Shown: piece by piece, positions 24,684 to 33,648 of the stretch
Position numbering within the stretch: position 1 is the stretch's first letter
Layout of the letters: the number at the start of each line of letters is the position of its first letter
Assembly (NCBI RefSeq): GCF_010730745.1
Contig: NZ_AP022615.1
Location: 124,001 to 188,000 of the forward strand
Origin: Mycobacterium heidelbergense
GTDB taxonomy: Bacteria > Actinomycetota > Actinomycetes > Mycobacteriales > Mycobacteriaceae
DNA length: 64,000 nt
Reading direction: 5' to 3'
Made by a program: the position numbers and the translations under genes
Notes under the pieces: model-generated
Told to the model about the DNA's origin: nothing
The model's database searches: none
The model's input: only the letters and a program-made list of their open reading frames with translations

Positions 24684-25196
24684 TTAGGGGCCTTCCGGCG
24701 AAAGTGGATCCGCGTATCGCCGAGGCTCGGTGGTCACGGGCCGACTGGGTTCTCGGCGGTGCCCCGCACAGGACGCTCCCATCGACGGCGTGTACCGATA
24801 GGCCTCGGGGATGTCCGACGGGCGCTCTGGAAGACCTGCGTGCCGATGACCGAACCAGCGAATGCTGTCGGGCTCCCCGGGCTGGCGCGAGAACCGACCC
24901 GGCCAATCCTCCTCGAAATCGAGCAGGTAGTAGTACAGCACCGCCTCGTCCAGATCCGGCCATGGGCTCGGATTGATGATTGACTTCCTGGTATCGCGGA
25001 CCAATCCCCAGGTGATGTCGGACGGCGGGGCGGTGTACACCACGTACATCATCGGGCCCTCGGTCCAGGCATGTGAGACCAGAAAGGCGTAGCGTCCCTC
25101 GTTCTTGCTTTCACATTCTATGTGCCGCAATAACTTTCGCAGCACGGCCGCGGCGAACCCACATTGGGCGTCGGTGGCGTCAGTTGATGGGTACAT
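24684..25196 (-). CDS. Hypothetical protein partnered with the WXG toxin-like gene (possible immunity protein)
   Basis: 170 residues of no family I recognise. It is soluble by inspection, with an aromatic, acidic middle (WPDLDEAVLYYYLLDFEEDWPGRF) and a proline- and arginine-rich tail. Its ATG lies inside the 3' end of the WXG-domain gene (17-nt overlap, different frame), so expression is coupled. The region looks richer in A/T than its neighbours. Small coupled genes directly after secreted-toxin genes are usually immunity proteins; that role here is inference from position only. Confidence 0.65.
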   Translation of the reverse strand: MYPSTDATDAQCGFAAAVLRKLLRHIECESKNEGRYAFLVSHAWTEGPMMYVVYTAPPSDITWGLVRDTRKSIINPSPWPDLDEAVLYYYLLDFEEDWPGRFSRQPGEPDSIRWFGHRHAGLPERPSDIPEAYRYTPSMGASCAGHRREPSRPVTTEPRRYADPLSPEGP

Positions 25197-26253
25197 TGTT
25201 GTTCACCCAGGGCGGAGTCCACGTCCATTTCGGCCCCAATTCGACCACTCCACTGCCTCCTGGAAGGGGATACATCGCGATCACCCCTTTCTGCCCGCCG
25301 CCCGGTACGTCAGGATTTCCGTCATTAACGTTCGCCACAATTCTCATCGTCACGCTCTCGCCCGTGTCCTGGCAATTGGCAATCCCTAATAGACCCTCGG
25401 AGCAGTGAGTACGGTTGATCTGGACGTCATAGACGAGGGTTCCGTTTGTGTTGCTCACCGGCCGGCTGTGCGAAATAAGGTCTCTGAACACGTTTGGATT
25501 CACTACGCCGTGCTTCCAGTAGGCCTTGTCCCATCCGAACCCCTCTCGCGTGGTCGCGTCGTAGTAACCGCGCCGGAGCACGACATGGTTGCCATCCTGG
25601 TCGGTTGCCTCGGCGATCACCTCATTGATCGGGTATGGCGGTGACTGTGGTGGAGGATCTTGCTTGAAGGTGTGGTTGTCGACGGCGTGGACCCGGTTGT
25701 GGTCCCGCTGAGCGCTAGGGCCCGGGTTCTGTGGGAAAGTATCGCGGATTCCGGCCACGGCCGCGGTGACCTTGGCCGCAACTTGCTGGTCGAGGCCCAC
25801 CAGCTGGGCGGCACGCTGACGAATGTCGCCGGCGAAAGTGTGCGCTTGCGCTTGCCGAGCGGCCCGCTGCACGGGCGGACGACCGCTGAACCGGTCGGTG
25901 ACTGAGAGTTCTTCCCCGATATCGAATCCCGCCCTGCGGGCGTCTTCCACCGCGTAGCGAACCCGTGAGCGCGCTGCATACAGATCCGAAGCCCCGCTGC
26001 GGGCAACTTTGGCCGCCTCGTGCAACTGGTCAGCTACCGCGCTGGTCGTCAGCATGTCGGCGTGGGTTACGGTGCGCAGCGCGTCGGCGGCTTCGCCGTG
26101 CCATTCGATCGATAGCGCGTCTCGCCAGACCTGATTGGCGACCAGGTAGCTGCGCCCGCCGACGGCCTCCCAATGGTCGGCCGCCTCCGTGAGATGTTCG
26201 GTGGGCCAGGCCAAAAGCTGCGAAAGGCCGGGAAATCCTGCGACCGCCGACAT
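25180..26253 (-). CDS. WXG100-like N-terminal domain fused to a C-terminal toxin-like domain
   Basis: 357 residues. Residues 1-175 are helical with a WXG motif (IEWHGEAADAL, Trp51-Gly53), like type VII (ESX) secretion substrates. A Pro-rich linker (about 196-210) leads to a compact C-terminal domain (about 211-357). That domain has conserved-looking WDKAYWKHG (241-249), INRTHC (279-284) and PGGGQKGVIAMY segments. Trp/Lys/His/Gly and Arg/His/Cys clusters of this sort occur in polymorphic toxin nuclease-like domains, but I cannot name the fold. No signal peptide or membrane helix. It is inserted between rel and apt and overlaps a putative partner gene. Confidence 0.72.
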   Translation of the reverse strand: MSAVAGFPGLSQLLAWPTEHLTEAADHWEAVGGRSYLVANQVWRDALSIEWHGEAADALRTVTHADMLTTSAVADQLHEAAKVARSGASDLYAARSRVRYAVEDARRAGFDIGEELSVTDRFSGRPPVQRAARQAQAHTFAGDIRQRAAQLVGLDQQVAAKVTAAVAGIRDTFPQNPGPSAQRDHNRVHAVDNHTFKQDPPPQSPPYPINEVIAEATDQDGNHVVLRRGYYDATTREGFGWDKAYWKHGVVNPNVFRDLISHSRPVSNTNGTLVYDVQINRTHCSEGLLGIANCQDTGESVTMRIVANVNDGNPDVPGGGQKGVIAMYPLPGGSGVVELGPKWTWTPPWVNNNVPIN

Positions 26254-26333
26254 CGCTACACGGTCATCCGGTGGGCCACAGCAGCCAGCTCGTTCGTTGA
26301 GTCGGCCTCGTTAGCTGCTGCACAGGCGGAAGT

Positions 26334-26357
26334 GTAGGCAGGCCTGTGGCTGCCTAC
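26334..26357 (-). terminator. Hairpin downstream of apt
   Basis: GTAGGCAG (26334-26341) and CTGCCTAC (26350-26357) form a perfect 8-bp stem with an 8-nt loop. It starts 18 nt after the apt stop on the minus strand. There is no T-run, as is usual for mycobacterial terminator-like stems. It would separate the apt operon from the WXG gene. Confidence 0.6.
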
Positions 26358-26374
26358 CAGTCACCGCGGATGGC

Positions 26375-26917
26375 TTAGGCGCGACTCAGGCTGTGCACCG
26401 GCAGCGGCGCGAGCGCCTCGCGACCGCCCAGCCCGGTCAGCTCCATCACCACCGCCGCCGCGGGCACGTGGGCCCCGGCGCGCTGCAGCAACCGGGCCGC
26501 CGCGGCGATGGTGCCGCCGGTGGCCAGCACGTCGTCGATGATCACGACGGTGCGGCCGGGCAGCTCGATGCCGTCGGCGGGGATTTCCAGGGTGGCGCTG
26601 CCGTACTCCAGGTCATAACGCTCGGCGTGCACCGGCGGCGGCAGCTTGCCGCTCTTGCGGATGGCCAGCACGCCGGTGCCCAGGCGGGTGGCGACGGCCG
26701 CCGCCACCAGGAAGCCGCGGGAGTCGATGCCGGCCACCAGGTCGGCACCGGACGCGACGTCGGCCAGCGCGTCGGTCACCGCGGCCATCGCCCGCCGGTC
26801 GGCGAAGACCGGGGTGAGGTCCTTGAACTGGATGCCCGGCTCCGGAAAATCGGCGACCTCGCGGGTCAGAGACGCGATCAGCTCGGCCACGGGGGTCGCC
26901 CCGCCGGCGCCCGTCAT
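26375..26917 (-). CDS. apt: Adenine phosphoribosyltransferase
   Basis: 180 residues. The PRPP-binding motif VVIIDDVLATGGTIAAAARLL is intact, with GIDSRGFLVAAAVA and the FPEPGIQFKDLTP N-terminal segment typical of Apt. It salvages adenine to AMP. The ATG overlaps the lipoprotein gene stop as ATGA. The M. tuberculosis protein is annotated about 40 residues longer, but that extension is poorly conserved. Reading frames extending upstream are antisense or out of frame. Confidence 0.95.
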   Translation of the reverse strand: MTGAGGATPVAELIASLTREVADFPEPGIQFKDLTPVFADRRAMAAVTDALADVASGADLVAGIDSRGFLVAAAVATRLGTGVLAIRKSGKLPPPVHAERYDLEYGSATLEIPADGIELPGRTVVIIDDVLATGGTIAAAARLLQRAGAHVPAAAVVMELTGLGGREALAPLPVHSLSRA

Positions 26918-28572
26918 TCGATCAGCGCCCATCGGTCCATGTTCCAGCCCGCGCCCCAGCGCGTCGGATTCCTGCCGACGGCATACATCTTCTTCGACGC
27001 CAGCAGCGTCCGCTGCTGGCGGTACAGGGGCAAGGTCGGCATGTCGGCCCAGAGCAGCGGGGCCGCCTGCGCCAGCAGCCTGACCCGCTCGGCGGGGTCG
27101 GCCGACACCGCCAGTGCCCCGATCACGCTGTCGACCTGGGGATTCACGTAGCCGGACAGGTTGTTGCCGTTCCCGCTGTGCAGGTCGTAGGCGTCCATCG
27201 CCGACGATCCGGTCGATCCGCTGCCGGTGGCCCCACCGGTGCTGGCCAGCAGCACGTCGATCTTTCCGTCCTTGAGCGCCTGCGGCCCCGGGGAGTCCAG
27301 GGTGACGTTCGAGACGGTGATGCCGGCAGGGGCGCAGGATTTGGTGATGACCCCGACGGTGACCGCCAGCCGCGCGTTGGGTCCCTGGTAGCCGACCCGC
27401 ACCGTCTGGGGCGCACCGCCCAGCGCGTTGCGGGCGGCGGCGGGATCCGCGTGGCCGAACGGCGCGGCCTCGTTGACGCCGTCGGCGGCGGCGATGGCGT
27501 CCTCGGTGGCCGGCTGGAGGCGCGAATTGGCGATCGGCGCCCCGGCGTCGCGCGCGATCGTGTCGCGCGGCGTGCACAGCGCGAACGCGCGCCGGGCCTT
27601 GGGCTGCGACAGCGGTCCCTGCGGCGCGAAGATCAGCTGCTCGATGCCGTCCGACGGGGTGTCGCTGCGCTGGTAGTTGTCCGGGGTGGCCAGCGTTCCC
27701 GACGACCCGGCCGCGACGTCGACCACGTCGACGCTGCGGTTGTTGACGCGGTCCTGGATATCGGCCGCCTGCGGCCACACGGTGATCCGCTTGGTGATCG
27801 CCTTGGGACCCCACCAGCGGTCGTTGGCGACCAACACCACCGCGCCGCCGTCGAGGACCCGGTCGATCTTGTACGGTCCCGACGACGGGAATCGCTTCAG
27901 GTCCACGCCGGGCCTGAGGTCCCAGGTGGTGTTCCACAGCTTCGCGACCCGCTCCACCAGCTGCGTGTTGTTGCTCAGCACCGCCGCCGTCACGTCGACG
28001 TTGAGCTGATCGGCGATGACGTGCGACGGCATCATCGAGGTCGCGGAGAACAGCTGCGTGTAGTCGACGACGCCGCGGTCCGGGACGAACGACACCCGGG
28101 CCTTCTTCTGGCCCGGGATGCACCCGACGTTGGCGATGTCGACGTAGCCGGCCTGCGTGGCGGCGTCGAATCCGGGGAACCGGCCGGATTGGGCCGCCCA
28201 GGTCAGCACCAGGTCGTCGCAGGTCACCGGCTTGCCGTCGCTGTAGACGGCGTTGTCGGCGATCTGGTAGTCGAGGACCAGCGGCGCGCCGCCGACCACC
28301 GAGACGGTGCCGAAGTCGCGGTCGGCGACGACCTGCCCGTCGGGGCCGTGATAACCGAAGCCGGTGAGCGTGCGGGCGAAGGCCTGCGCCCCGGCCGATG
28401 CGGCACCCACCACGGTGTTGGTGTTGTAGGTGACCAGCGGGCCGTCGACCACGTAGTCGATCTGCGAGGCGGCGCTGCCGGAGCACGCGGTGAGGGCGAA
28501 GGCCGCCACGAGCGTCGCGGCCAACCCGACGGATGCACATCCCCTTGGCCCCCGCCAGCCGGCTCGCACCAT
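26914..28572 (-). CDS. Peptide/solute-binding lipoprotein, SBP family 5 (Rv2585c-like)
   Basis: 552 residues. The signal peptide ends in a lipobox (FALTAC, Cys about 30). The body has the family 5 substrate-binding fold (DppA/OppA type): YSDGKPVTCDDLVLTW, GPYKIDRVLDGGAVVLVANDRWWG and a C-terminal WADMPTLPLYRQQ region. No permease or ATPase genes are adjacent. Instead it sits 5 nt downstream of secF and overlaps apt, so it may work with a distant transporter or have another envelope role. Confidence 0.87.
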   Translation of the reverse strand: MVRAGWRGPRGCASVGLAATLVAAFALTACSGSAASQIDYVVDGPLVTYNTNTVVGAASAGAQAFARTLTGFGYHGPDGQVVADRDFGTVSVVGGAPLVLDYQIADNAVYSDGKPVTCDDLVLTWAAQSGRFPGFDAATQAGYVDIANVGCIPGQKKARVSFVPDRGVVDYTQLFSATSMMPSHVIADQLNVDVTAAVLSNNTQLVERVAKLWNTTWDLRPGVDLKRFPSSGPYKIDRVLDGGAVVLVANDRWWGPKAITKRITVWPQAADIQDRVNNRSVDVVDVAAGSSGTLATPDNYQRSDTPSDGIEQLIFAPQGPLSQPKARRAFALCTPRDTIARDAGAPIANSRLQPATEDAIAAADGVNEAAPFGHADPAAARNALGGAPQTVRVGYQGPNARLAVTVGVITKSCAPAGITVSNVTLDSPGPQALKDGKIDVLLASTGGATGSGSTGSSAMDAYDLHSGNGNNLSGYVNPQVDSVIGALAVSADPAERVRLLAQAAPLLWADMPTLPLYRQQRTLLASKKMYAVGRNPTRWGAGWNMDRWALIE

Positions 28573-28577
28573 CGGGC

Positions 28578-29846
28578 CTACCGCCGGCCGGCGTTTCGCT
28601 TGCCGGTCGGGCGCCGGACCCCGGTGGGCCGCACCGGGCGTGCGCCCGGAGCCGGCTTGTTCGGTGCGGGCGTGGTCGACGCCGCGGCGGCGGTGGCCTC
28701 CTCGGCGGTTTCCGCGGCCGACGGCGTCGCTTCCTCGGCGGCCTCGGCCGTGGGGCTGCGCCGTTTGACGACCCGGCGGGTGTGACCGCGCACCAGCTGC
28801 GTGCGTTCACGCAGGGTGACCAGCAGCGGGGTGGCGAAGAAGATCGAGGAGTAGGTGCCGACCAGGATGCCGACCAGCTGCACCAGCGCCAGGTCCTTCA
28901 GCGTGCCGACGCCCAGCAGCCAGACCGCCACGACCATCAGCGCCAGCACCGGCAACACCGAGATCAGGCTGGTGTTGATGGAACGCATGAACGTCTGGTT
29001 GATCGCCAGGTTGGCCTGCTCGGCGAAGGTGCGCCGGGTGGTGTGCTGGAAGCCGTGGGTGTTCTCCTCGACCTTGTCGAACACGATGACGGTGTCGTAG
29101 AGGGAGAAACCGAGGATGGTCAGCAGGCCGATGACCGTGGCCGGGCTGACCTCGAACCCGACCAGTGAGTACACGCCGGCGGTGACGGTCAGGTCGAAAC
29201 ACATGGTCGTCAGCGCCGAGATCGCCATGTAGCGCTCGTAGCGCACCATGATGTACAGGCCGACCAGCACCAGGAAGACCGCCAGGGCGATCAGCGCCTT
29301 CTTGGTGATCTGACCGCCCCAGGTCTCCGATACCGCCGAGTCGCTGATGGCCGCCTTGCTGGGCTTGCCGTCGCTGCCCTTGGGCTGGAAGGTGTCGAAC
29401 AGGGCGTTGCGCAGCTTGGTGGTCTCGTCGTTGGTCAGCGTTTCCGAGCGAATCTGCACGGTCGCCGAGGAGCCGTTGCCGACGATGACGACCGATTCCG
29501 GGTCACGGCCGATGGTCTTTTTGAAGAGGTCGGACACCTGCGCGGTCCGGACCGTGCCCGCCCCGCCCGTCGCGGGCATGGACACCGTCGTGCCGCCCTT
29601 GAAATCGATCCCGAAAATGAAGCCCCGCAGGATGATGCTCGCGATCGCGATCGCGACGATCGCGCCGCTGATGCCGTACCACAGCCGGCGGCGCCCCACC
29701 ACCTCGAACGCGCCGGTGCCGGTGTAGAGGCGGGAAATGAAACCGTGGCGCGGCAGCCGGGCGGCGCCGTCGGCCGGCTCCACGGCCTCGGCCTCGGTGA
29801 TCTCGGTCGCCTCGGTTTCGGCGCCGGTGTTGTCGTTGGACGCCAT
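28578..29846 (-). CDS. secF: Protein translocase subunit SecF
   Basis: 422 residues. The first membrane segment follows VVGRRRLWYGISG, with the SecF motif FGIDFKGGTTVSMP in the first periplasmic domain. The C-terminal five-helix region has ATVIGLLTILGFSLYDTVIVFDKVEEN and RTFAEQANLAINQTFMRSINTS. A long Ala/Glu/Thr/Arg-rich cytoplasmic tail follows. SecF and SecD use the proton gradient to complete export after SecYEG. It is 4 nt downstream of secD. Confidence 0.96.
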   Translation of the reverse strand: MASNDNTGAETEATEITEAEAVEPADGAARLPRHGFISRLYTGTGAFEVVGRRRLWYGISGAIVAIAIASIILRGFIFGIDFKGGTTVSMPATGGAGTVRTAQVSDLFKKTIGRDPESVVIVGNGSSATVQIRSETLTNDETTKLRNALFDTFQPKGSDGKPSKAAISDSAVSETWGGQITKKALIALAVFLVLVGLYIMVRYERYMAISALTTMCFDLTVTAGVYSLVGFEVSPATVIGLLTILGFSLYDTVIVFDKVEENTHGFQHTTRRTFAEQANLAINQTFMRSINTSLISVLPVLALMVVAVWLLGVGTLKDLALVQLVGILVGTYSSIFFATPLLVTLRERTQLVRGHTRRVVKRRSPTAEAAEEATPSAAETAEEATAAAASTTPAPNKPAPGARPVRPTGVRRPTGKRNAGRR

Positions 29847-29850
29847 CGCG

Positions 29851-31704
29851 CTATCCCCGTCCCGTCGTCACGTGCGCGGCGGCCCGGCGTTCGCGGGCGA
29901 CCTGCTGAACGGCTCCAAGGCCGTTGTACGCCGGCTTCGCCAGCCTCGCGGACTTGGATGCCAGGTACACCAGCGGCCAGGTCACCAGGAACACCACCAC
30001 CAGGTCGAGGATCGTGGTGAGGCCCAGGGTGAAGGCGAACCCCTTCACCTGGCCGATCGCCAGGAAGTACAGCACCGCGGCGGCCAGGAACGTGACGGCA
30101 TTGCCCGACACGATCGTCTTGCGCGCCCGCACCCAGCCGCGTGGCACCGCCGAGCGGAACGATCGGCCTTCGCGGATCTCGTCTTTGATGCGTTCGAAGA
30201 ACACCACGAACGAGTCGGCGGTGGTGCCGATGCCGATGATCAGACCCGCGATGCCCGCCAGGTCCAGCGTGTAGTTGATATAGCGACCCAGGAGCACCAG
30301 GATCGCGAAAACCATTGCGCCGGAACAGATCAGCGACAGGGCCGTGAGCAACCCCAGCACCCGGTAGTACAGCAGCGAATACAGCAGCACCAGGATCAAG
30401 CCGATCCCGCCGGCCACCAGGCCCGCCCGAAGCGAGGTCAATCCCAGTGTCGCCGAGACGGTTTGGGCTTCCGAGGACTCGAAGGACAGCGGCAGCGACC
30501 CGTATTTCAGGACGTTGGCGAGCTGGCGCGCCGTCGAGGCGGTGAACGGCGGGTCGCCGCCGGTGATCTGGGTCCGCCCGCCCGGGATGGCCTCCTGGAT
30601 CAGCGGCGCGCTGACCACCTGGGAGTCCAGGGTGAACGCGGTCTGGGTGCCGATGTGGGCGGCGGTGAAGTCCGCCCAGGTGCTGGCCGCCGCGGGCTTG
30701 AACTGCAGGTCGACGACGTAGCCGATGCCGCGCTGGTTCATGCCCGACGTGGCGTTTTGGATCTGGTCACCGCTGATGATCGACGGCCCCAGCAGGTATG
30801 CCGCCTTGTGGTCGGTCGAGCAGGTCACCAGGGGCAGCGTCGGGTCGTCGTTGCCGGCCAGGATGTCGTCTTTGTTGCATTGGGTCGCCTGGAATTGCAG
30901 GGCCAGGTATTGGATGCCCTGCCGGGTGTTCTGCCGCCACTTCTTCTCGTCGGAGATGCGCTCGGCGAGGTCCTTGCGCGGGTCCGCCGGCGCGGGCGGG
31001 GCGGCCGGCGGTGCGGGCTGCTCGGCCGGCGCCCCGGGCGCCGGCGCGGGCGCGGGATTCGGCTCCGGGCTGGGTGTCGGCGGCGGGTCCTGCGGGTACG
31101 GCCGCGGTTGGGCGCCGGGTTGGCCGGGCGGCGCGGGTGGGGCCGGCGGCGGCGCGACCGCACCGGGTTGGCCGGGCGGCGGCGCGACGGCCCCGGGTTG
31201 GCCGGGCGCCGGTTGGCCGGGCGCCGGCCCAGCGGGCCCGGCCGGTCCGGCCGGTCCAGGTTGACCGGGAGGGGCGCCGGGCGGCGTTCCCGCCTGGGGT
31301 CCGGGCTTGGGCTCGGGCGCCTGCGCCGGCACCGAGTTGAGCACCGGCCGGATGTACAGCCGCGCCGTCTGGCCCAGGTTGCGGGCCTCGTTGCCGTCGT
31401 TTCCGGGCACCGTGATGACCAGGTTGGCGCCGTCGACGACGACCTCCGAACCCGACACGCCGAGCCCGTTGACCCGCGCGCCGATGATCTGCTGCGCCTG
31501 CGCCAACGACTCCCGGCTCGGCGCCGAGCCGTCCGGGGTGCGGGCCGTCAACGTGACGCGGGTGCCGCCCTGAAGATCGATGCCGAGCTTGGGCGCGGCC
31601 CGCTTGTCGCCGGTGAGAAACACCAGCAGATACGCGCCGATCAGCAGCAATAGGAAAACCGACAGGTAGCGGGCAGGGTGGACCGGCGCCGAAGACGATG
31701 CCAC
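29851..31704 (-). CDS. secD: Protein translocase subunit SecD with a long Pro-rich insert
   Basis: 617 residues against about 573 in M. tuberculosis. The first membrane helix (13-30) is followed by KLGIDLQGGTRVTL. The C-terminal translocase core has LANVLKYGSLPLSFE, LAGIAGLIIGIGTTADSFVVFFERIKDE and RGWVRARKTIVSGNAVTF. Residues about 126-242 are an almost pure Pro/Gly/Ala stretch with repeated GQPGAVAPPP units, inserted in the first periplasmic domain. It is followed by secF and probably transcribed with yajC. Confidence 0.96.
   Translation of the reverse strand: MASSSAPVHPARYLSVFLLLLIGAYLLVFLTGDKRAAPKLGIDLQGGTRVTLTARTPDGSAPSRESLAQAQQIIGARVNGLGVSGSEVVVDGANLVITVPGNDGNEARNLGQTARLYIRPVLNSVPAQAPEPKPGPQAGTPPGAPPGQPGPAGPAGPAGPAPGQPAPGQPGAVAPPPGQPGAVAPPPAPPAPPGQPGAQPRPYPQDPPPTPSPEPNPAPAPAPGAPAEQPAPPAAPPAPADPRKDLAERISDEKKWRQNTRQGIQYLALQFQATQCNKDDILAGNDDPTLPLVTCSTDHKAAYLLGPSIISGDQIQNATSGMNQRGIGYVVDLQFKPAAASTWADFTAAHIGTQTAFTLDSQVVSAPLIQEAIPGGRTQITGGDPPFTASTARQLANVLKYGSLPLSFESSEAQTVSATLGLTSLRAGLVAGGIGLILVLLYSLLYYRVLGLLTALSLICSGAMVFAILVLLGRYINYTLDLAGIAGLIIGIGTTADSFVVFFERIKDEIREGRSFRSAVPRGWVRARKTIVSGNAVTFLAAAVLYFLAIGQVKGFAFTLGLTTILDLVVVFLVTWPLVYLASKSARLAKPAYNGLGAVQQVARERRAAAHVTTGRG
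30979..31329 (-). repeat. Pro/Gly/Ala-rich low-complexity insert inside secD
   Basis: This in-frame stretch of roughly 117 codons encodes repeats such as GQPGAVAPPP (two copies), PAGPAGPAGP and PAPAPAPGAP. The DNA shows matching GGCCGGGCG-type repetition, so the length could vary between strains by slippage. It corresponds to the extracytoplasmic P1 linker region. Confidence 0.8.
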
Positions 31705-31776
31705 GTTCCTTGTATCTCCTTGACGAATCGGTTTCTTACCCCGACAGAGCCTACGTGCCGCTGCCGCCCGGGTCGG

Positions 31777-32115
31777 TCAGGAATCCTTAATCACCCGTTC
31801 GCCGGAGTCTTCCGGGTCGCCGGCGCCCTCGTCGTCGCCGGGGTCCGCGTCGTCCTCGGGCGGGATGCGGTCGCGGACGGCCAGCTTCATCCACGTGGTC
31901 ACCACGCCGGGCGCGATCTCGAGATCGACGGTGTCGTCGGTGATCGCGACGATGCTGGCCCGCAGCCCGGACGTGGTGTGCACCCGGTCGCCCGGCCGCA
32001 GCGAGTCGTGCAGGTCGATGGTGGCCTGCATCGCCCGCCGCTGCCGGCGCGACGCGAAGTACATGAAGCCGCCCATGATGAGCAGGAACGGCAAGAACAA
32101 GACCAAACTCTCCAT
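31777..32115 (-). CDS. yajC: Preprotein translocase accessory subunit YajC
   Basis: 112 residues. A single N-terminal membrane helix (SLVLFLPFLLIMGGFMYF) is followed by RRQRRAMQATIDLHDSLRPGDRVHTTSGL, the standard YajC signature. A very acidic tail (DDADPGDDEGAGDPEDSGE) closes the protein. It heads the yajC-secD-secF operon. Reading frames running through it from 37158 are antisense to other genes. Confidence 0.94.
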   Translation of the reverse strand: MESLVLFLPFLLIMGGFMYFASRRQRRAMQATIDLHDSLRPGDRVHTTSGLRASIVAITDDTVDLEIAPGVVTTWMKLAVRDRIPPEDDADPGDDEGAGDPEDSGERVIKDS

Positions 32116-32235
32116 GACGGCCAGTCTGCCAGCACCGCAGGTCGCGCACGACGCCCGCTCCGCCCGGCCGACGCACGGCCTACCGGATAGGCTTGATCCG
32201 CGACGCGACAAGCGCGCCGCGGTGAGGAGAGCGTC

Positions 32236-33585
32236 GTGGCCAGCCTCGAGCAGAGCCGCCAGCTGGTCACCGAAATCCCCGGTCCCGCATCGCTGGAACT
32301 GAACCGGCGCCGGGCCGCCGCGGTGTCCCGCGCGGTGAACGTCTCCCTGCCGGTGTTCGTGGCGCGCGCCGGCGGCGGCATCGTCGAGGACGTCGACGGG
32401 AACCGGCTCATCGACCTGGGTTCCGGCATCGCGGTCACTACGATCGGCAACTCGTCGCCCCGGGTGGTGGAGGCGGTGCGCGAGCAGGCGGCCGACTTCA
32501 CCCACACCTGCTTCATGGTGACGCCGTACGAGGAGTACGTCGCCGTCGCCGAAGAGCTCAACCGGATCACCCCGGGCCCCGGCGAGAAGCGGTCGGTGTT
32601 GTTCAACTCCGGCGCCGAGGCGGTCGAAAACGCCGTCAAGGTCGCGCGCTCCTATACCCGCAAGCCCGCCGTGGTGGCGTTCAACCACGCCTACCACGGC
32701 CGCACCAACCTGGCGATGGCGCTGACCGCCAAGTCCATGCCGTACAAGAGCGGCTTCGGCCCGTTCGCGCCGGAGATCTACCGGGCGCCGCTGTCCTACC
32801 CCTACCGGGACGGCCTGCTCGACAAGGAACTGGCCACCGACGGCGAAAAGGCCGCCGCGCGGACCATCGGCGTGATGGAGAGCCAGGTCGGCGCCGACAG
32901 CCTGGCCGCCATCATCATCGAGCCGATCGCCGGCGAGGGCGGATTCATCGTTCCCGCCGAGGGATTCCTGCCCGCCCTGCTCGACTGGTGCCGCCGCAAC
33001 GACGTGCTGTTCATCGCCGACGAGGTGCAGACCGGGTTCGCGCGCACCGGCGCGATGTTCGCGTGCGAGCACGAGGGCCCCGACGGCCTCGAGCCCGACC
33101 TGATCTGCACGGCCAAGGCCATCGCCGACGGGCTGCCGCTGTCGGCGGTGACCGGCCGCGCCGAGATCATGGACGCCCCGCACGTCGGCGGCCTGGGCGG
33201 CACGTTCGGCGGCAACCCGGTCGCGTGCGCGGCGGCGCTGGCCACCCTCGCCACCATCGAGGGCGACGGCCTGATCGAGCGGGCGCGGCAGATCGAAAGG
33301 ATCCTGACCGGGCGGCTGCTGCGGCTGCAGGCCGCCGAAGACCGGATCGGCGACGTGCGCGGCCGCGGCGCCATGATCGCCGTGGAGCTGGTGAAGTCGG
33401 GGACGGCCGATCCCGACCGTGAACTCACCGAAAAGCTCGCCACCGCGGCCCACGCCGCCGGTGTCATCGTGTTGACGTGCGGCATGTTCGGCAACGTCAT
33501 CCGGCTGCTGCCCCCGCTGACCATCGGCGACGAGCTGCTGGTCGAGGGGCTCGACATCCTGGGCCGGATCCTGGGCGACCTCTAG
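32236..33585 (+). CDS. gabT: 4-aminobutyrate aminotransferase
   Basis: 449 residues from GTG with GAGGAGAG upstream; the length equals that of the M. tuberculosis protein. A class III PLP aminotransferase: NSGAEAVENAVKVAR, FNHAYHGRTN, LFIADEVQTGFARTG and the PLP lysine in CTAKAIADGLPLSAV, followed by GGTFGGNPVACAAAL. It transfers the amino group of GABA to 2-oxoglutarate. Divergent from yajC; the aldehyde-producing CAR gene follows 147 nt downstream. Confidence 0.92.
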   Translation: MASLEQSRQLVTEIPGPASLELNRRRAAAVSRAVNVSLPVFVARAGGGIVEDVDGNRLIDLGSGIAVTTIGNSSPRVVEAVREQAADFTHTCFMVTPYEEYVAVAEELNRITPGPGEKRSVLFNSGAEAVENAVKVARSYTRKPAVVAFNHAYHGRTNLAMALTAKSMPYKSGFGPFAPEIYRAPLSYPYRDGLLDKELATDGEKAAARTIGVMESQVGADSLAAIIIEPIAGEGGFIVPAEGFLPALLDWCRRNDVLFIADEVQTGFARTGAMFACEHEGPDGLEPDLICTAKAIADGLPLSAVTGRAEIMDAPHVGGLGGTFGGNPVACAAALATLATIEGDGLIERARQIERILTGRLLRLQAAEDRIGDVRGRGAMIAVELVKSGTADPDRELTEKLATAAHAAGVIVLTCGMFGNVIRLLPPLTIGDELLVEGLDILGRILGDL

Positions 33586-33648
33586 ACCCCTGGATCGCCG
33601 GGTGCGAAATCTCACACACCTTCCCGCGCCGAGATCGTTGAGGAATAC

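Noticed and set aside
22284..24983. An 899-codon plus-strand frame antisense to rel
   Set aside because: It is a codon-position shadow of rel, with low-complexity His/Arg/Val/Asp composition, no ribosome-binding site and no family resemblance.
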